Assembly: GCA_027422505.1 (NCBI GenBank)
Contig: JAPQWV010000498.1
Span: forward strand, 124,001 to 188,000
Origin: Craterostigma plantagineum
Lineage: Eukaryota; Streptophyta; Magnoliopsida; Lamiales; Linderniaceae
Direction: 5' to 3'
DNA: 64,000 nucleotides
In this document: one piece after another, positions 1 to 12,341 of the stretch
How the letters are laid out: every line of letters starts with the position of its first letter
How positions within the stretch are numbered: the first letter of the stretch is position 1
Position numbers and translations under genes: made by a program
Notes under the pieces: generated by a model
Told to the model about the DNA's origin: nothing
Databases searched by the model: none
The model's input: only the letters and a program-made list of their open reading frames with translations

Positions 1-153
1 GGTCGCATGAAAGACAAAGGAAATAAATTGTTCTTGTTTTCATTTAATTCAAATATGAAGTTGCAGCAGCTAGCTAGGTCATGCAAATGGGGTGGGAAAA
101 TTTTTTTGACTTTTAATGAAGGAAATTTTGTGTAAGAAATGAAAAATACGTAC

Positions 154-1962
154 TTTGTACATTTTCGTAACTCGATTCAAGGTTGTAACTGTCCTCGTCA
201 TCTTCTTCGTCGTCTTCTTCCTCGTTGTGGTCATCGTCGTCTTCTTTGAATGGAGGATCTAATACAGAAACTGGACTGCATTGTTCTTTTTCTTCATCCT
301 TTTCTGCTCCTTTATTATTTTCTGAATTTCTTGGATTTTCATTTACCTGTTAGTAAAGAATAGTTTAATATTGATTAACGAAGGTGATTAGGACGTGGAA
401 ACTGTCATTAGGAATCCTATGATCGAAGACAACATGCGAGGTTTGTCTTTTAGTGTGTGAGGGGAGACAAGGTTAGATTAAAATAAAGATTTGGTCATGA
501 TAGGAGTGTTCGAAACGTACACGATTAAAAACAAAAATTTAAGTAAAAGACAGGTGACGCCCCAACTATCCAAAAACGATTTTCGTAAAATATAAAAGTG
601 AAACTTTGATAATATTTTACTATGATAAAGTTTGGAAGGGGCATTTAGGTCATTAGGGGACCATCAGGTTAAGAAGGGATCGTTTACCGACAGTACGAAG
701 AAAGTCGTGGACTCGAACTCACGAGCGGTTCGTTTCAATTACATTTACAGATTGCACGAAATCTCCATGTTATACTTTCTGGTGAAAAATTAATCCTCAA
801 GAAAGAAAACAATGGGTATATCTATTTAGGAAAGAAAGATGATGATTATTCTTTTCCCCAACGAAGCAATTTCCTTCCGAATTACCAAAAAATGTAACGC
901 CACTAAAAAAAATTAATTCTAACGCACCAATAACCATTAACGAAAACGATATTCAGTTTAACCGAAGAGGCAAAATTATAATTTTGGGTCACTAACTAAA
1001 CCCGTTTTCATTTTTGGGTCACTATGTTTTGATCGTTGCAAAATTAGATTAATAACTTTCTATATCTTAACAAAATTAAGTCACTGGTTGATTTTCCGGC
1101 ATAAACCACCGGAAAACTGATGTGGCGATGAACGTGGCCACTGAGCCACATCGGATTTTTCGTTGATTTTCGAGGAAAAACTGGCTGGTGAACTATTTTG
1201 TTAAGGCATACAAAGTTACAAACTTATTTTGCAATTGTCAAACAAAGTGATCCAAAAGCGAAAATATGCATAGTTAGTGACCTAACAATTAGATAATACT
1301 GACAAGAGAAAACGTTAGTAAAGAAATGGAACCTGGGACGCGGCCGCGCGGCTGGTCGGAGACCCAACCGGAGAGCATAATTCCGGCGAGAATAGACCGG
1401 CGGGTAACGGACTCCGGCTAAAAGAAAACACGAAAGGGCTCACGCAAAACCCATCGTCTTCTTCTTCTTCTTCTTCTTCGTCGCGACAACTCTTCGACCC
1501 AATATCACGCTTCTCTAGATCGTTCTCCGAAGTAAGGCGCTTTTTGCTTTTGCCCTTAATTTTCTTCAGAAACGATGCAAACAATCCCAGCCCACCTCCC
1601 CGTTGCTTCGGTTTTTGATGCTTCTGTATCCTCAGCGCAGCTTCTAGAAGAAGCGAGGCCGTTCTAGAAGGAACGTGGAGGAAAACGGCGCCGTTCGGCG
1701 GCTGACTACTCTTGTTAGCAGGCGAGGGAAGCTCGACAAAGGGAGACTTGGTGATGTCATCAGACGATGAGCCACGGAGTTTAAGGAAACAAGCGTGGCT
1801 GCAAAGGATGTTACCGATATTTGGTTGCTTCTTCTCGAGAAGAGAATAACGTTTCCGTGAAATGTTTGCTTTGGGATGAAAGGGTTCTTGATCTTCCTTC
1901 AGAAGCTCATGCAGTCGAAGCATATTACTAGTTCTTTGCTTGTTCTGATGATGAGACATCAT
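154..1962 (-). CDS. TRM/DUF4378-type microtubule-associated protein, 5' part only
   Basis: Two coding exons are visible on the minus strand: 1962-1333 (210 codons, from ATG) and 346-154, joined in phase 0 by CAG|GTTCC and AACAG|GTAAAT; the second ends at a strong GTACGT donor and the gene continues past the left edge. The N-terminus carries LHELLKEDQEPFH and exon 2 carries CSPVSVLDPPF followed by a long acidic Asp/Glu run. Both are hallmarks I associate with plant DUF4378 proteins of the TON1-recruiting-motif (TRM27/28) type, which act on cortical microtubule arrays. An acidic (GAA)n-encoded run of eight Glu lies near residue 165. No third exon could be read in the first 150 bases. The family call rests on motif recall without the C-terminal TRM motifs, so the subgroup is uncertain. 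Confidence 0.62.
982..1286. mobile_element. Fold-back MITE in the TRM-like intron
   Basis: Two arms of roughly 110 bases are imperfect inverted copies. The left arm opens with GGGTCACTAACTAA and the right arm, read on the other strand, with AGGTCACTAACTATG. Further matching blocks include GGGTCACTATGTTT / GGATCACTTTGTTT and CTTAACAAAATTAAG / CTTAACAAAATAG. The element fills much of the 986-bp intron of the gene above. No ORF is present, so it is a non-autonomous element; the superfamily cannot be assigned because no clear target duplication was seen. Confidence 0.6.
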
Positions 1963-4577
1963 AAGAAGAAAATCTTTGCGATGATTGGTAAATGGAATTT
2001 AATTTGTGATGGAAGTTGGAAAAAAAAGGTTTCGCCTTTTAAATCAAAGAATGAGATGGAAAGTAAGAGAGATTGGTACGGAAAATAGTAATGAATGGTT
2101 GGGGTGGGTATGGCCATGGGTGTGGTTGGGAAATAAAAATATAGTTTTTTTTTTTTAAATTTATTTATTGCATTTGCAATATTGAGGCAATGAGGTGAAA
2201 CAGTGGGATTAATTAATTATTACAAGATGATGATGATCTGTGATTAATTGCCGTCTTTAATTAATCATTAACTAATAATCGCATCAAAAGAAGCACCATT
2301 TAGATTTGATTCTTGTCTGCTAACGTGGGAAACGTTAAGAGAAAAATACGGTGGTGGAGTTACTACTTTTCCTTCTTTCTGCTTCTATTTATTTCCATAT
2401 GGAAACAAAAAGATATATTTACACACGCATTTAAATCATAAACCTGAATGCGATCTTCTTAGACTTCTGATCACCTTGTATGGAAGTCAAACTAAAGTGA
2501 AAACTAAAAAAAACCGTCCTTATTTTCTCATTTACTTGGACTATTATTATTTTTTTATTATCATGACTATGAGACATAGACTTAATATATTATACATATA
2601 CGCAATGATCATTAACAGTTAGCAGTGGTAGCACAGATATGGGATAATGAGCATGCATGCGCTAAAAGGACTTTCCTTACATCGTCCAGTCAACTTCTCA
2701 TTCAACTTTAATTCAAATTTACTGCTAGATAGATTTTATTGTGCCATAACTATATATATTACGTACCTAGTACTCTCCCTTTTTTCAATGCCACATCGAT
2801 TTATGTTCTATTATATACAATATCTCTCTCACTATTTTTAAATTATTTTGCTCGTATAAGTAATTTCAAGAAAAAACGTTGGGTGTTGATATGAGGCTTT
2901 TGTCCATTAAAAATACGGAGGATGGATGTGACTAGACCTTCTTTTGATTCTGCTAAGTAGGATAGAATAAAAGATTGGTGCAACTTAATATGAGAATTGC
3001 GAATACATGGATGTTTTATCCTCGACTATTTTTACATATCTGTAGTAATTTTTTTATAAGACATATTTGACTGTTGGCAAATTGGGACCAGACTGCTTTC
3101 CCCAGTGAAATGCATTACATTTCGCCACTTGTAAGCTGTTTAGTATTCGATGTAATAATGGAGAGTAAGGACAACATGTAATGTTCATCCTATTTATTTT
3201 ATATAGTAGCATAGAATGGATGGGGCTAAAAAAACATGGGAATGAGAAGGGGGGAAAAAGGTTAAATTAATGGTTGTTTGTCTTTGACGATTAGGTTATT
3301 GAAGACTTTAAATGTGTTTTGTCCTTTCTTTAATTTTACCTTTCTTTATGGGACAACAGATCTATATATTTACCAGAAATAGATTCTCTCACAAAGTCGT
3401 TATATTAGGTTTTTCAACATCCAAATCTTTTTCCTTTTAAACATGTCTGTAAAACTTCACGAGTCCTTGTTTTGTTTCTTATAATTGGTCAACGCGTAAA
3501 ATTTCAAAGCCAATCTTTTTTCTAAATATCTATTTTTTCAGTATATGTTTAAAATTACCATGTTCGCGTACTTTACATGCAGTCAATGACCCGACCCGAC
3601 CCGATAAGACAAAACCAACATATGACAAATAAAAATTAGACGTTTAACAAATTCTTTTTTTTTGGTAGAACGTTTAACAAATTCTGATGGCCAATGAAAT
3701 GTAATGTTTTTGGGCAGACGGAAATGTACATGAAAACAATAAGTGGTCCATCTTATAACATTTGTCAACCTTTATATTTCATAAAATTAACATATATCTC
3801 CAATAATTGAATTGACGGTAGTTAAAATGCCTGTTCCCACAAAAGCCTTCTCAGTGTACGATGCAAAAAAGCTACACAAATTCACATGAATGATAACATG
3901 TATATCAAAAAGAAAATTCAGTCCAAACATGTACCAAATAAATGCACGCATTCAAAGAAAACAAAATCGTGAATAGATACACATATACGAGGCAGAAAAG
4001 AGTCAATGAAATTACTCCACGTAGTCATTGAGAATGGATACATAATGTCTAGGCAGTAAACAAAAAACATATCATTTGGTCATTATCAATGCAAACAAGA
4101 ACCAAATCAAGACTCTAGATACGGATATTGGTGCCTTCTTTTTATATTATTATTATCGATCCGAAGGATTTTTATTGTGCTTGATTCATCTATTTGAAAA
4201 ATAGGACTAGAGAAAATATTTGCTTGATTTACATTGCTGGTTTCTTTGTGTGTTGTATCGTTTCTTTCCTCTTATGGGCTATGACCTGCACGTCTTTTTC
4301 TTAATTTTTGGAATGTAATTAATGATTTTATTTGAACCAACACAACCTGTCTATCCAACATTCGCAAAGATAATTATAGAAAGAGGAATGGAAGCATTCA
4401 ATTCAAATGGATTAGCAATCAGATTACAGCTGAACAACGCAGTAGCAGCACAGCCCACCATAATTCTAAGTAGTATCAAATCCATGTTTTTCCCAAAACA
4501 AGGAAATCATCCCAATATGTTTGTGAATGTCATGGAGATAGGAAATCAGTACTTGAAAACTAAGAAGAAGGAATTTT
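1963..4577. other. AT-rich intergenic region, no gene seen
   Basis: This 2.6-kb stretch separates the start of the TRM-like gene from the 3' end of BUD31. It holds the divergent promoter side of the TRM-like gene, and 3' flanking sequence of BUD31 at its right end. Only short ORFs with no family resemblance occur. No repeat with clear ends was recognised. Confidence 0.5.
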
Positions 4578-5258
4578 TCAATCGCCGCTGGCGCAACCCC
4601 CACAGCCACAATGGACACACTCTATTACCTTCTCTTCTCTCAAGTGCTTTGGAACGCGGCAAACGCATGTTGTCTGAAAGTTGTGGTCCCTCGGCTGCAT
4701 GCACCTCAAGCAGCACAAGCGTTCGTAACCAGGCTGCAAAACGTAAAGCTCGAATGATCAGAACCGATATAGTTCACTATGTATGGATTATAAGGCAAAT
4801 CATTTTTGGTGTTGGGTGCTAGTGCTATAGTAAAAAAGTCTCCAAGTATCATGAGCTATACCTTTCTCCACTTTGCAATTAAGTTGCGGTCAGCATATCC
4901 CTGATCCAAGCAGAACTCATACAGTTCCTTGGAGATCTCCTTTCTTCGATAATAGAGGTCAAATACGTACCTGCTCTTCTGATGGGCAATCTTAAAAATG
5001 GGCCACAAGGCTTCACATTTTCTTTTGCCATCGCCAGAATCGTTCTCAGCTGCCAAGGGATGAGGAATTGTATTTTCAAATAGGGCAGACAGGAGTGTTA
5101 AAGAAGGAAAAATCTAGACTAATCAACAGTTAGGGGCAAAAGACTTGCAGAAATGATAGAACACCTTCCCTCATCTTGGCCTGAAGCTCACGTAAAGTAG
5201 GTTCAATCAACTCCCAACCTTCTGGGATTTTTGTTTTGCTCGTCAAAACCTTTGGCAT
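4578..5258 (-). CDS. BUD31: BUD31 homologue (G10 protein), spliceosome component
   Basis: Three coding exons, 5258-5165, 5049-4862 and 4733-4578, add to 438 nt, i.e. 145 aa, exactly the usual plant length. The start [20 protein letters not shown] and the core [19 protein letters not shown] are diagnostic of the G10/BUD31 family. The third exon carries the conserved zinc-binding C-terminus with CCLRC, CVC and [12 protein letters not shown]31 is a small nuclear protein of the Prp19-related spliceosome complex. A 5' leader intron is likely (donor CTAG|GTAACC near 5610, acceptor TTGCAG near 5269). Splice phases 1 and 0 fit without adjustment. Nothing looks damaged. Confidence 0.95.
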
Positions 5259-5827
5259 GATTTAGTTCTGCAAGAGACATATGGTATACGATATATGAGA
5301 AGCTAACTCAGTGGAAGATGCACAGATTGTTATCGCCTGTAAAACGAATAGCATGCCAATTCTTGCAGAATTCCATGACATGTAAAGCCCTCACACAGAC
5401 ATGCCGTATTCCTCAGCTAGCTATTCAGTAGAAGCACATCAAGAACTAGTAACAACATCAAATTAAGCTCCACATGAGCACAGACGCCACTGATTCCCCA
5501 AAGTTTCTCATCAATTAGCTCAAATACATAATCAACCTCAAAGAACTTCCAAATTTTCACAATTAACGGTGGGAGGAAAAATAAACAAATTGACGAAACG
5601 CTGAGGTTACCTAGGGTTAGGGGAAGGAGGAGGCACGCAGAGCGCGGCAGCTTGGCTCGCCTGAACGGAGCGGAGAGAGATACGCGGAAGATCCAGCGGT
5701 GGTGGGTTCCGTCGCTTTAACGCTCGCTTATTTGTCACACGCCTTTCACATATCACTTAATTACATTCCCACTCCTTTTATTCATAGTAATTGCGTAAAC
5801 TCCCCTTGTAGTTTAAATCGACACTAT

Positions 5828-5866
5828 TGGGCCAATAATTTCCAGCCCATATTAACTAATTGGGCT
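5828..5866. promoter_or_regulatory. Site II-type elements upstream of BUD31
   Basis: TGGGCC at 5828, AGCCCA at 5844 and TGGGCT at 5861 lie within 40 bases, about 570 bp upstream of the BUD31 start and about 120 bp beyond the probable leader exon (5611 to about 5710). TGGGCC/T (site II) motifs bind TCP factors and are typical of plant housekeeping promoters. Function here is inferred from motif clustering only. Confidence 0.5.
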
Positions 5867-6869
5867 TAGGCGAGCTCATCTCAAATCTTATTTCTTTTAA
5901 TTGAAACCTGTTATGATTCGTGTACTATATTAAATATGTCTTACGTCAGCTAATGTTATCGTAATCTCCATTTTAATATTATTGAATCGTTCTTGCTATT
6001 GCATAAATGGGGCCATGAGCATCTTTATCTTCCAACCCATTTCTTGTCCTATGTATTTGTATGTCGGGTAAGGATCAGCTTCATTCTTATAAATATTAAT
6101 TGTTTATGGTTTAAGGTCTTAGTCAGTCATAAGTAAACAGTAAAAAAATCGAGAAAACCATATAGGGGGTGCAAGTTGTACGTCCTCTGTTCTGTGTATC
6201 CGTTAAATTATATTTCTAGAATCATACACACATGTCAGCAACATATATTAAATAAAATGTGGGGTCTCTTAACATTAAATGAAAAGCAGCCATAGTCATC
6301 AAGATGATACAAAGATGGCAGATGGGGAATGTAAGTAAAACCATGAATACATGTGAAAAACATGAATTAACCACGGCAATCAAATAATAAATAAAATTGG
6401 GTGACACGATGTAATTTCTTGGAAAGGAGATTCTTGAGATTTTATTTGATCTTTCAAACGCTTCAATCAAAAAGATTCACGTGCATGGTCGAACTATACG
6501 GCGAGTCTAAACTAACCCAAAAACGATGGCTTGTCTTAAAAATCTCTGGCAAAGATTTGATTGTTTTGTTTGGTTGGTCAATCACGACGTCTAAATGAAG
6601 ACAAAAAAGAAAAAATTAGTAGATAAAATTTTTTCCATTTTTTTCTTTTCTAGTCATGAAATAAAATAAACTTGATACGAATCGAAAACAAGTAATAATC
6701 ACAGTGGTCTAAAAGCGAGTGTAGCGACTTGCGCTTTTAGTCAATTGCGTTTACACTTAAACCATTATATAAAATGAGTGTAGTAGTTGTAGCATAGCAA
6801 TAGCAACACCTCTATTCTTCTCTCTCCTACTCCTCTCATTTCCTTTCGTTTTCAGTGTGGTGTGCTGCA
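5867..6869. other. Intergenic region upstream of the IQM gene
   Basis: No gene is seen in this 1-kb interval. The right end holds the IQM promoter: TATATAAAA-type sequence near 6765 and a pyrimidine-rich leader (CT runs at 6815-6850) just before the ATG. The rest is AT-rich with no repeat that I could delimit. Confidence 0.45.
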
Positions 6870-9031
6870 ATGGAGGTTGAATCCCACGCGCTTCCTCCTT
6901 TCGACCTCAGTCCCGCTTCGGCTTTTCAGTTCATGAGCTTTAGTGTCACCTCCGAAGCCGACGCGTCGGCGGACGACGGCGGTGGACGGCATATATCAAC
7001 CACATCGACTGCAGCAAAGCGAGTTCAGAAAGTCTATCGCAGTTACCGCACGCGGCGCATGTTAGCAGACTCCGCTGTTGTCGCTGAAGAACTATGGTAA
7101 TAATAACGAAATGGTCTTGACGACATGTCCAAGCTCAAACCGTTGACCATTCTGTTTCAAAGCAACTCTTAACTTAGTATTACTTTTTTTCTTTGTGCGA
7201 AAAATGCAATTAAATGAAGGTGGCAAGCGATAGATTACGCAAGGCTGAACCACAGCACAATCTCATTCTTCGACTTCTTGAAGCCAGAGACTGCTGCTTC
7301 GAGATGGAGTCGTGTCAGTTTAAATGCTTCCAAGGTAATCTGAGATTGAAGCAAATTTCTCGTGTAAGAGAGTGTGATGATAGTCTCTTCTTTACTTGGG
7401 AAAAAATGTTTTTTTTTTGGGCAGGTGGGCAAGGGTCTTTCTCTTGATTCCAAGGCACAGAAATTGGCTTTTCAACACTGGATCGAAGCAGTGAGTTGCA
7501 ATTTCTTCTGCACTTCCTCTTCTTCTTTTGTTTTATCTGCTAATCTTTCTCAATTTTAGATCGATCCGAGGCACCGTTATGGGCACAGTTTACATATATA
7601 CTATGAAGAGTGGTGTAAAAGTAATGCAGGCCAGCCCTTCTTCTACTGGTAAGAGAGAGATCAAGGTCCTTCCAATTAATATTTGAGATCATTTCTTCCT
7701 TCCAATGAATCAATGTTTGATGCGCTTAAAGGTTGGATCTTGGAGAGGGTAAATCTGTAGACCTTATACAGTGCCCGAGATCGAAGCTTCGCAAGCAATG
7801 CATCAAGTATCTCGGACCAGTAGGTCATCCATTTTTGTAATAACTGTTTTTTTCTAGAAGTAGCATCCTTAACCTTCACTTGTGATCTTTTCTCAGAATG
7901 AGAGACAGCATTACGAATACGAGGTTTCTGATGGTAAGATCCTTCACAAATTAACTGGGAATCATCTCAATACGACTCAAGGATCGGCGGGTTCGAAATG
8001 GATCTTTGTAATGAGCACAGCTAAGAAACTGTACACAGGAGAGGTAAGAAAAAAGAAAAGTTTTTTTTTTTTAATCTGAACTGAGCAGACACTTGTCATC
8101 ATGACCTGTGCTTTTCTAATATATATTCTACAGAAAAAGAAAGGTTTTTTCCATCATTCAAGTTTTCTAGCTGGAGGTGCCACTTTGGCCGCTGGCAGAC
8201 TCGAAGCAAACAATGGAGTTCTTACCGTAAGTCTCTTTACCATTCCTTCCTTCCTTCGTTCCAACTACTCAGTTTCTCGTAGACATATATAATGATGCTG
8301 TCTGCCATTGTTTGCAGGGAATTTCAGCTTACAGTGGCCACTATAAGCCCACTGATGAGAGCCTTGACATTTTCTTATCATTCCTCAAGGAAAATGGAGT
8401 TGACTTGGACAAAGTAGAGGTAAGAAAGTCAAAAGGAGCAGTTTATTCGGTAATAATTCACTTCTTTTTTTACGTAAGACTTCAAACTCATGACCGTAAG
8501 CAAATAATCTCAACCAAGGTACGCAAGGCAAACGAAGACTACGAATCGTCCCCAGACGCCGCTCACATAACTCACCAGTCATCCATGTCAGATTCTATTC
8601 CATGCAACGATCCCAAAGAATCGAACAAGGATTCGTTGTATTCAGACACGCTTGGCAATGGATCTGATTCTAAGGCCGATAACGTTAGGAATGAGTACAA
8701 GAGGACTCTCTCCGGCGGACTTCAGAGCCCTAAAGCAGACGTCCCAAAGACGGCGATACTACAGAGGATCAACTCGAAGAAAGCTGCCAAGTCGTATCAG
8801 TTGGGCCATCAGCTCACCGTCAAGTGGTCCACCGGCGCCGGTCCGAGGATAGGCTGCGTCGCGGATTATCCCATGGAGCTGAGGTTACAAGCGCTGGAAA
8901 TTACCAATCTGTCCCCGAGAAATCGCCATCCCTTGCTGCCGACTCCGAGAAGGTCCGGTGCCCTTCTTTCGCCGGCTTCTGTTGGTCCGGCGAATGGCGG
9001 CGTCGGAGATTTAGTACAAGGCTCGAGTTGA
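6870..9031 (+). CDS. IQM family calmodulin-binding protein (IQM3-like)
   Basis: Nine coding exons: 6870-7096, 7220-7334, 7425-7490, 7560-7648, 7732-7819, 7897-8043, 8134-8226, 8318-8419 and 8519-9031. They sum to 1440 nt (479 aa) with every phase consistent. A single IQ-type motif ([14 protein letters not shown], residues 50-63) precedes the conserved IQM body ([41 protein letters not shown] region and the [20 protein letters not shown] block). IQM proteins bind Ca2+-free calmodulin and act in light, stress and hormone signalling; their biochemical activity is not settled. The start at 6870 (GCTGCAATGG) is the first ATG. The last intron (8420-8518) is 99 nt, lacks an in-frame stop and has a weak CCAAG acceptor, so retention would insert 33 residues. 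The C-terminal region after residue 315 is poorly ordered and Ser-rich. Confidence 0.9.
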
Positions 9032-9889
9032 AAACGGAACTCAGATTGTGTAATGGACTGTTTATCCGTAAACTGAATAGCTCGATATTGGGCTTTTTTG
9101 CTCTGAAGGCCCAATTTAACCATGAAGTTTGCGGCCCAAACACAAATATCTATTAACCTTTTTATTGTGTTTTTATTTCTGTTGTTTGTGATGCCGTTGT
9201 TATATAATTGTGTACTTTTTCCCCTCAATAAAGGAAAACCCTAAATACTAACATACTTCTCTCCCCTCAATGAAGGGCTATTTTTCTTACTTAATATGTG
9301 TGGCCTCCCGATCATCTTTCATATTTTGTTTACACCTTCCGAAATTAAGTATAATAAAAAGGAACTAACATATGGTTTGGTTGATCACAGTTGTAAAGGG
9401 TGGCTCCTTTTGATGTTCATAATTTTCTCATGGCTTCTTTAATTGGTCGAATGTGGGCATATAATAAATAGGCCACACCAAGTTGCATAAATCTCAAAAC
9501 AATTGACTCGTTCGTTCCGTGTATTTTCCGCTGGTTTTTCTTTCCCTTCTACCATGTTTCAATTTATTCCGCGTAACGTCGTAACCCATAATTGACCCAC
9601 CAATTAAAATATTATACATAATTAATCCATCATTTATCAGATATTGTCCGGCGTTTTCCTCTCATCTTTCCTCCATACAACTATATAATTATAGCCTCCC
9701 TCCATCCCCCTTTGCCCTCCATTCCACAATATAAGCGACATTCATTTCAATTTCCTCATCCACATAAAATATAATTAGTTCCCAAAAAAAGAAGGCGAAA
9801 TCAAGAAGAACCCTTTTTAACTTGTTTTCTCTTCAATCATTCCCTGTAATTCAAGAATTTTCTCCGACCAAATAGATCATTCCCCGGCC
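9032..9889. other. IQM 3' flank and SAP promoter
   Basis: The first 200 bases are probable IQM 3' UTR with AATAAAGG near 9228. A TATATAA box sits at 9683-9689, about 200 bp upstream of the SAP start, followed by a pyrimidine-rich leader. There is no coding sequence in this interval beyond short ORFs overlapping the IQM end in other frames. Confidence 0.5.
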
Positions 9890-10393
9890 ATGGCCGACCA
9901 AGAACACGGACTCGAATCTTCCGATCAAGGCCAAAGCTTGTGCGTCAACAACTGCGGATTCGCCGGCAGCCCCGCCACGCAAGACATGTGCCCGAAATGC
10001 TACAGAGACCTCAAACGCAGCGGCGGCCGCCTGGACGTGGAGCCGACGCGCCGCCCTTCTCCGGAGCCATCGAAGGCTAGGAGCGAAGACGCGGAACGCC
10101 GAGCTGTCGGGCTGTCCGTTCCGGCCTTATTCACGGAGGATAAAGCGCAATTAAGGGCGGGCGGTGGTTCTCTTCAGACGACCTCGACGGCGGCGACGGC
10201 GGGGAGGTGCGCCACGTGTCGGAAGAGGATGGGACTGACGGGTTTCAGGTGCCGGTGCGGGACGACGTTCTGTGGGGTCCACAGGTACCCCGAGAGGCAC
10301 GGCTGCGCGTACGATTACAGGGCGGCGGGCAGAGAAGCTATTGCCAAGGAGAATCCCATCGTCAAAGGCGAGAAGCTTCATTACAAGTTATGA
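9890..10393 (+). CDS. A20/AN1 zinc-finger stress-associated protein (SAP)
   Basis: An intronless gene of 167 aa. The A20 finger has Cys18, Cys22, Cys34 and Cys37; the AN1 finger has Cys107, Cys110, Cys121, Cys123, Cys128, His131, His137 and Cys139, with the family-typical GFRCRCGTTFCGVHRYPE core. The protein ends in KGEKLHYKL, close to the usual plant SAP C-terminus. SAPs are stress-induced and several have E3 ligase or ubiquitin-binding activity via A20. The start follows a CGGCCATGG context. The linker between fingers is Pro/Arg-rich and GC-rich at the DNA level, unlike the flanks. No defect is seen. The exact SAP number cannot be assigned. Confidence 0.95.
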   Translation: MADQEHGLESSDQGQSLCVNNCGFAGSPATQDMCPKCYRDLKRSGGRLDVEPTRRPSPEPSKARSEDAERRAVGLSVPALFTEDKAQLRAGGGSLQTTSTAATAGRCATCRKRMGLTGFRCRCGTTFCGVHRYPERHGCAYDYRAAGREAIAKENPIVKGEKLHYKL

Positions 10394-12341
10394 TATGGCG
10401 ATCGGTGAATCCTGGCCGTTGGATTCATTTCATGATGCCGTTTCGTTGTCTTTCTTTCGATTGGACGACGGCGATGATGGTAGATGGGCGGTGGTGGTGA
10501 TATTGTGTGTAATGATATATATTTTGGAATTTCCCTTTTCTGTTTTTGTTTTGTTTATTTTGATACGCATTAGCTTGCCATATCATCTTTACTTTCAACT
10601 TGATTTAGTCCCTTAATTGGTTATCGATGTTCCATATGAGAAATGATTCACTCGATATAAGGCATTATGGCATTATTCGCAAGTTCAATACCCACTTGAT
10701 TATGAAATTGTTTAATAATAAAAAAGTATTATCACATGGAAACTCTATAAAGATCGCCGCTTTGTGGGATGTGATGTCATATTTACGCGTACAAGAGAAA
10801 AAAGTCTCTCATTTTTCACATAAAATTATTAAATAGGTGTGTAAATATATAATATTATATATATAAATCTCCAAACTGCCAAGAAAGCCAATACTTGGGG
10901 TGGAAATAATAGATTCACGTCAGTGACAGGACCAAGATTTTAGAACCGGGGCTCAATTAACGTGTATATATAAACGTGTTCCTTGATCCGCCACATAGAT
11001 AACTCGTCGTTCATCCGACGACAAATTTTCTCAAGTATTAACCTTTAACCGTTTATGTTATACTAATTTTTAACGAAAATGGTTGATACTTTTGTCAACC
11101 CAACTATATTTGATTTGATAAACAAATATCAAACTTAAAAATAAAGAGGCTGTAAAACAAAAAGGCCCAAATAAAAAAAACCCAACAACAAAAAGGCCGA
11201 AAATACTCTTATAAAATAAGTAATAGGCCAAAATGATGAAACTGAACTAGAAAAAAGAAAAGTATAAAGGCTCGCAGCTTCTTGGGCTTTTTTACATAGC
11301 TCAGACTTGCCGCTGACCTAACCTAGCCCCTTTTATCTTTCTTCTTCCTTCCGCAACGGTAGGGGCTCTGCAGCAAAAAGCACCTGTTGCGGGGCTACCG
11401 TCAGTATACCCCTAAGGGGTACCTCGGCCGGCCCGAGGGCCAACTGACCCCCCGAACCCGCCTGTAGGTCCGTCCCTAATTCAGGTGTCAAGATCTAGAT
11501 TCTAATCCTGTCTCAAGATTATTAGATAATGTAGCTTATCTATTGATTACACCTATTAATTGGGCTGCACTTCTTAATCATTGAATAAAGGGTATATTTG
11601 AATTCAGACTCGTCAGAAGTTTAATTTAAGATTCAGAGAAAAAATTTATTTTAAAGGACCCAATTTCTTTAAAATTTAGAGATAAGGGCTTAACTAAAAA
11701 AAATGTTATAGAAGTTTTATGAAATGGTATAGGATGATCGTTTGTGTTAACTTTCAACATATTGTTATTTCAGGACAATGAAGTGGTACTGCATAAATGA
11801 ACTGGTTCGGATGATCATTAACTGATAGCCAATGATCGTTTTGTGTTATAAAATTTCAACATATTGTTATTTCAGAGAAATGAAAGTACTGCACAAATTG
11901 TGTCCTTATAACTAATTTTTTTCCGAACAAGGCATGAGGACCTGAATCCTAAATGAAACTTACGATGGGGCCTAAAATGAAAAGTCTTCTTGAATAAATG
12001 CAGCTTATAAATAATACTCAAACGACCGTTGACTTTTCGAGACTCTCGTCGCCATTTTAATTTAAGCCCATTTGAAAATCTCTGATAATAATGGGCTTGA
12101 CCCATTATAATCTAAGCCCATTCCCATTGAAAATCGATAAGGCGATAGTTCATGTCGCCCAAGATATTTAGCTTCCCAAAGCTGTTTGGTTCTCTCTCTC
12201 ACGCTAGTGGCATTTGACAACGAGGGACGATTTGATTATTAGTTGTTCGTGTTTGTTGAGCTTGGAAAACATTGTCGAATCGTTTACTTCGGTTGACTTC
12301 AACCACAAAGAGGTTCGTTCGACGCTGGTATTTACAGTGCG
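10394..12341. other. Intergenic region with one probable MITE
   Basis: After the SAP 3' UTR this stretch holds a repeat-like segment (10922-11478, listed separately) and then AT-rich sequence. Three copies of GGGCTT/AGCCCA-type site II motifs fall at 12065-12120, 220-280 bp before the hydrolase ATG, and probably belong to its promoter. No gene was found; the short ORFs here show no family signature. Confidence 0.45.
10922..11478. mobile_element. Candidate non-autonomous DNA transposon (MULE/hAT-like)
   Basis: The left end AGTGACAGGACCAAGATTT and the right end read in reverse (AGGGACGGACCTACAGGCGG) look like degenerate terminal inverted repeats that then continue into G-rich sequence on both sides. 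Flanking ATTCACGTC (left) and ATTCAGGTG (right) could be a decayed 9-bp target duplication. The right third is unusually GC-rich (about 11350-11475) compared with the neighbourhood. No ORF of note. The assignment is tentative. Confidence 0.35.

Noticed and set aside
1..150. A third exon of the TRM-like gene
   Set aside because: I looked for an acceptor in phase after the GTACGT donor; the available AG sites lead quickly to a stop, so the next exon probably lies outside the window.
4322..4822. 166-codon open frame on the plus strand
   Set aside because: It is antisense to the third exon and 3' flank of BUD31, which is conclusively coding on the other strand; its protein has no family features.
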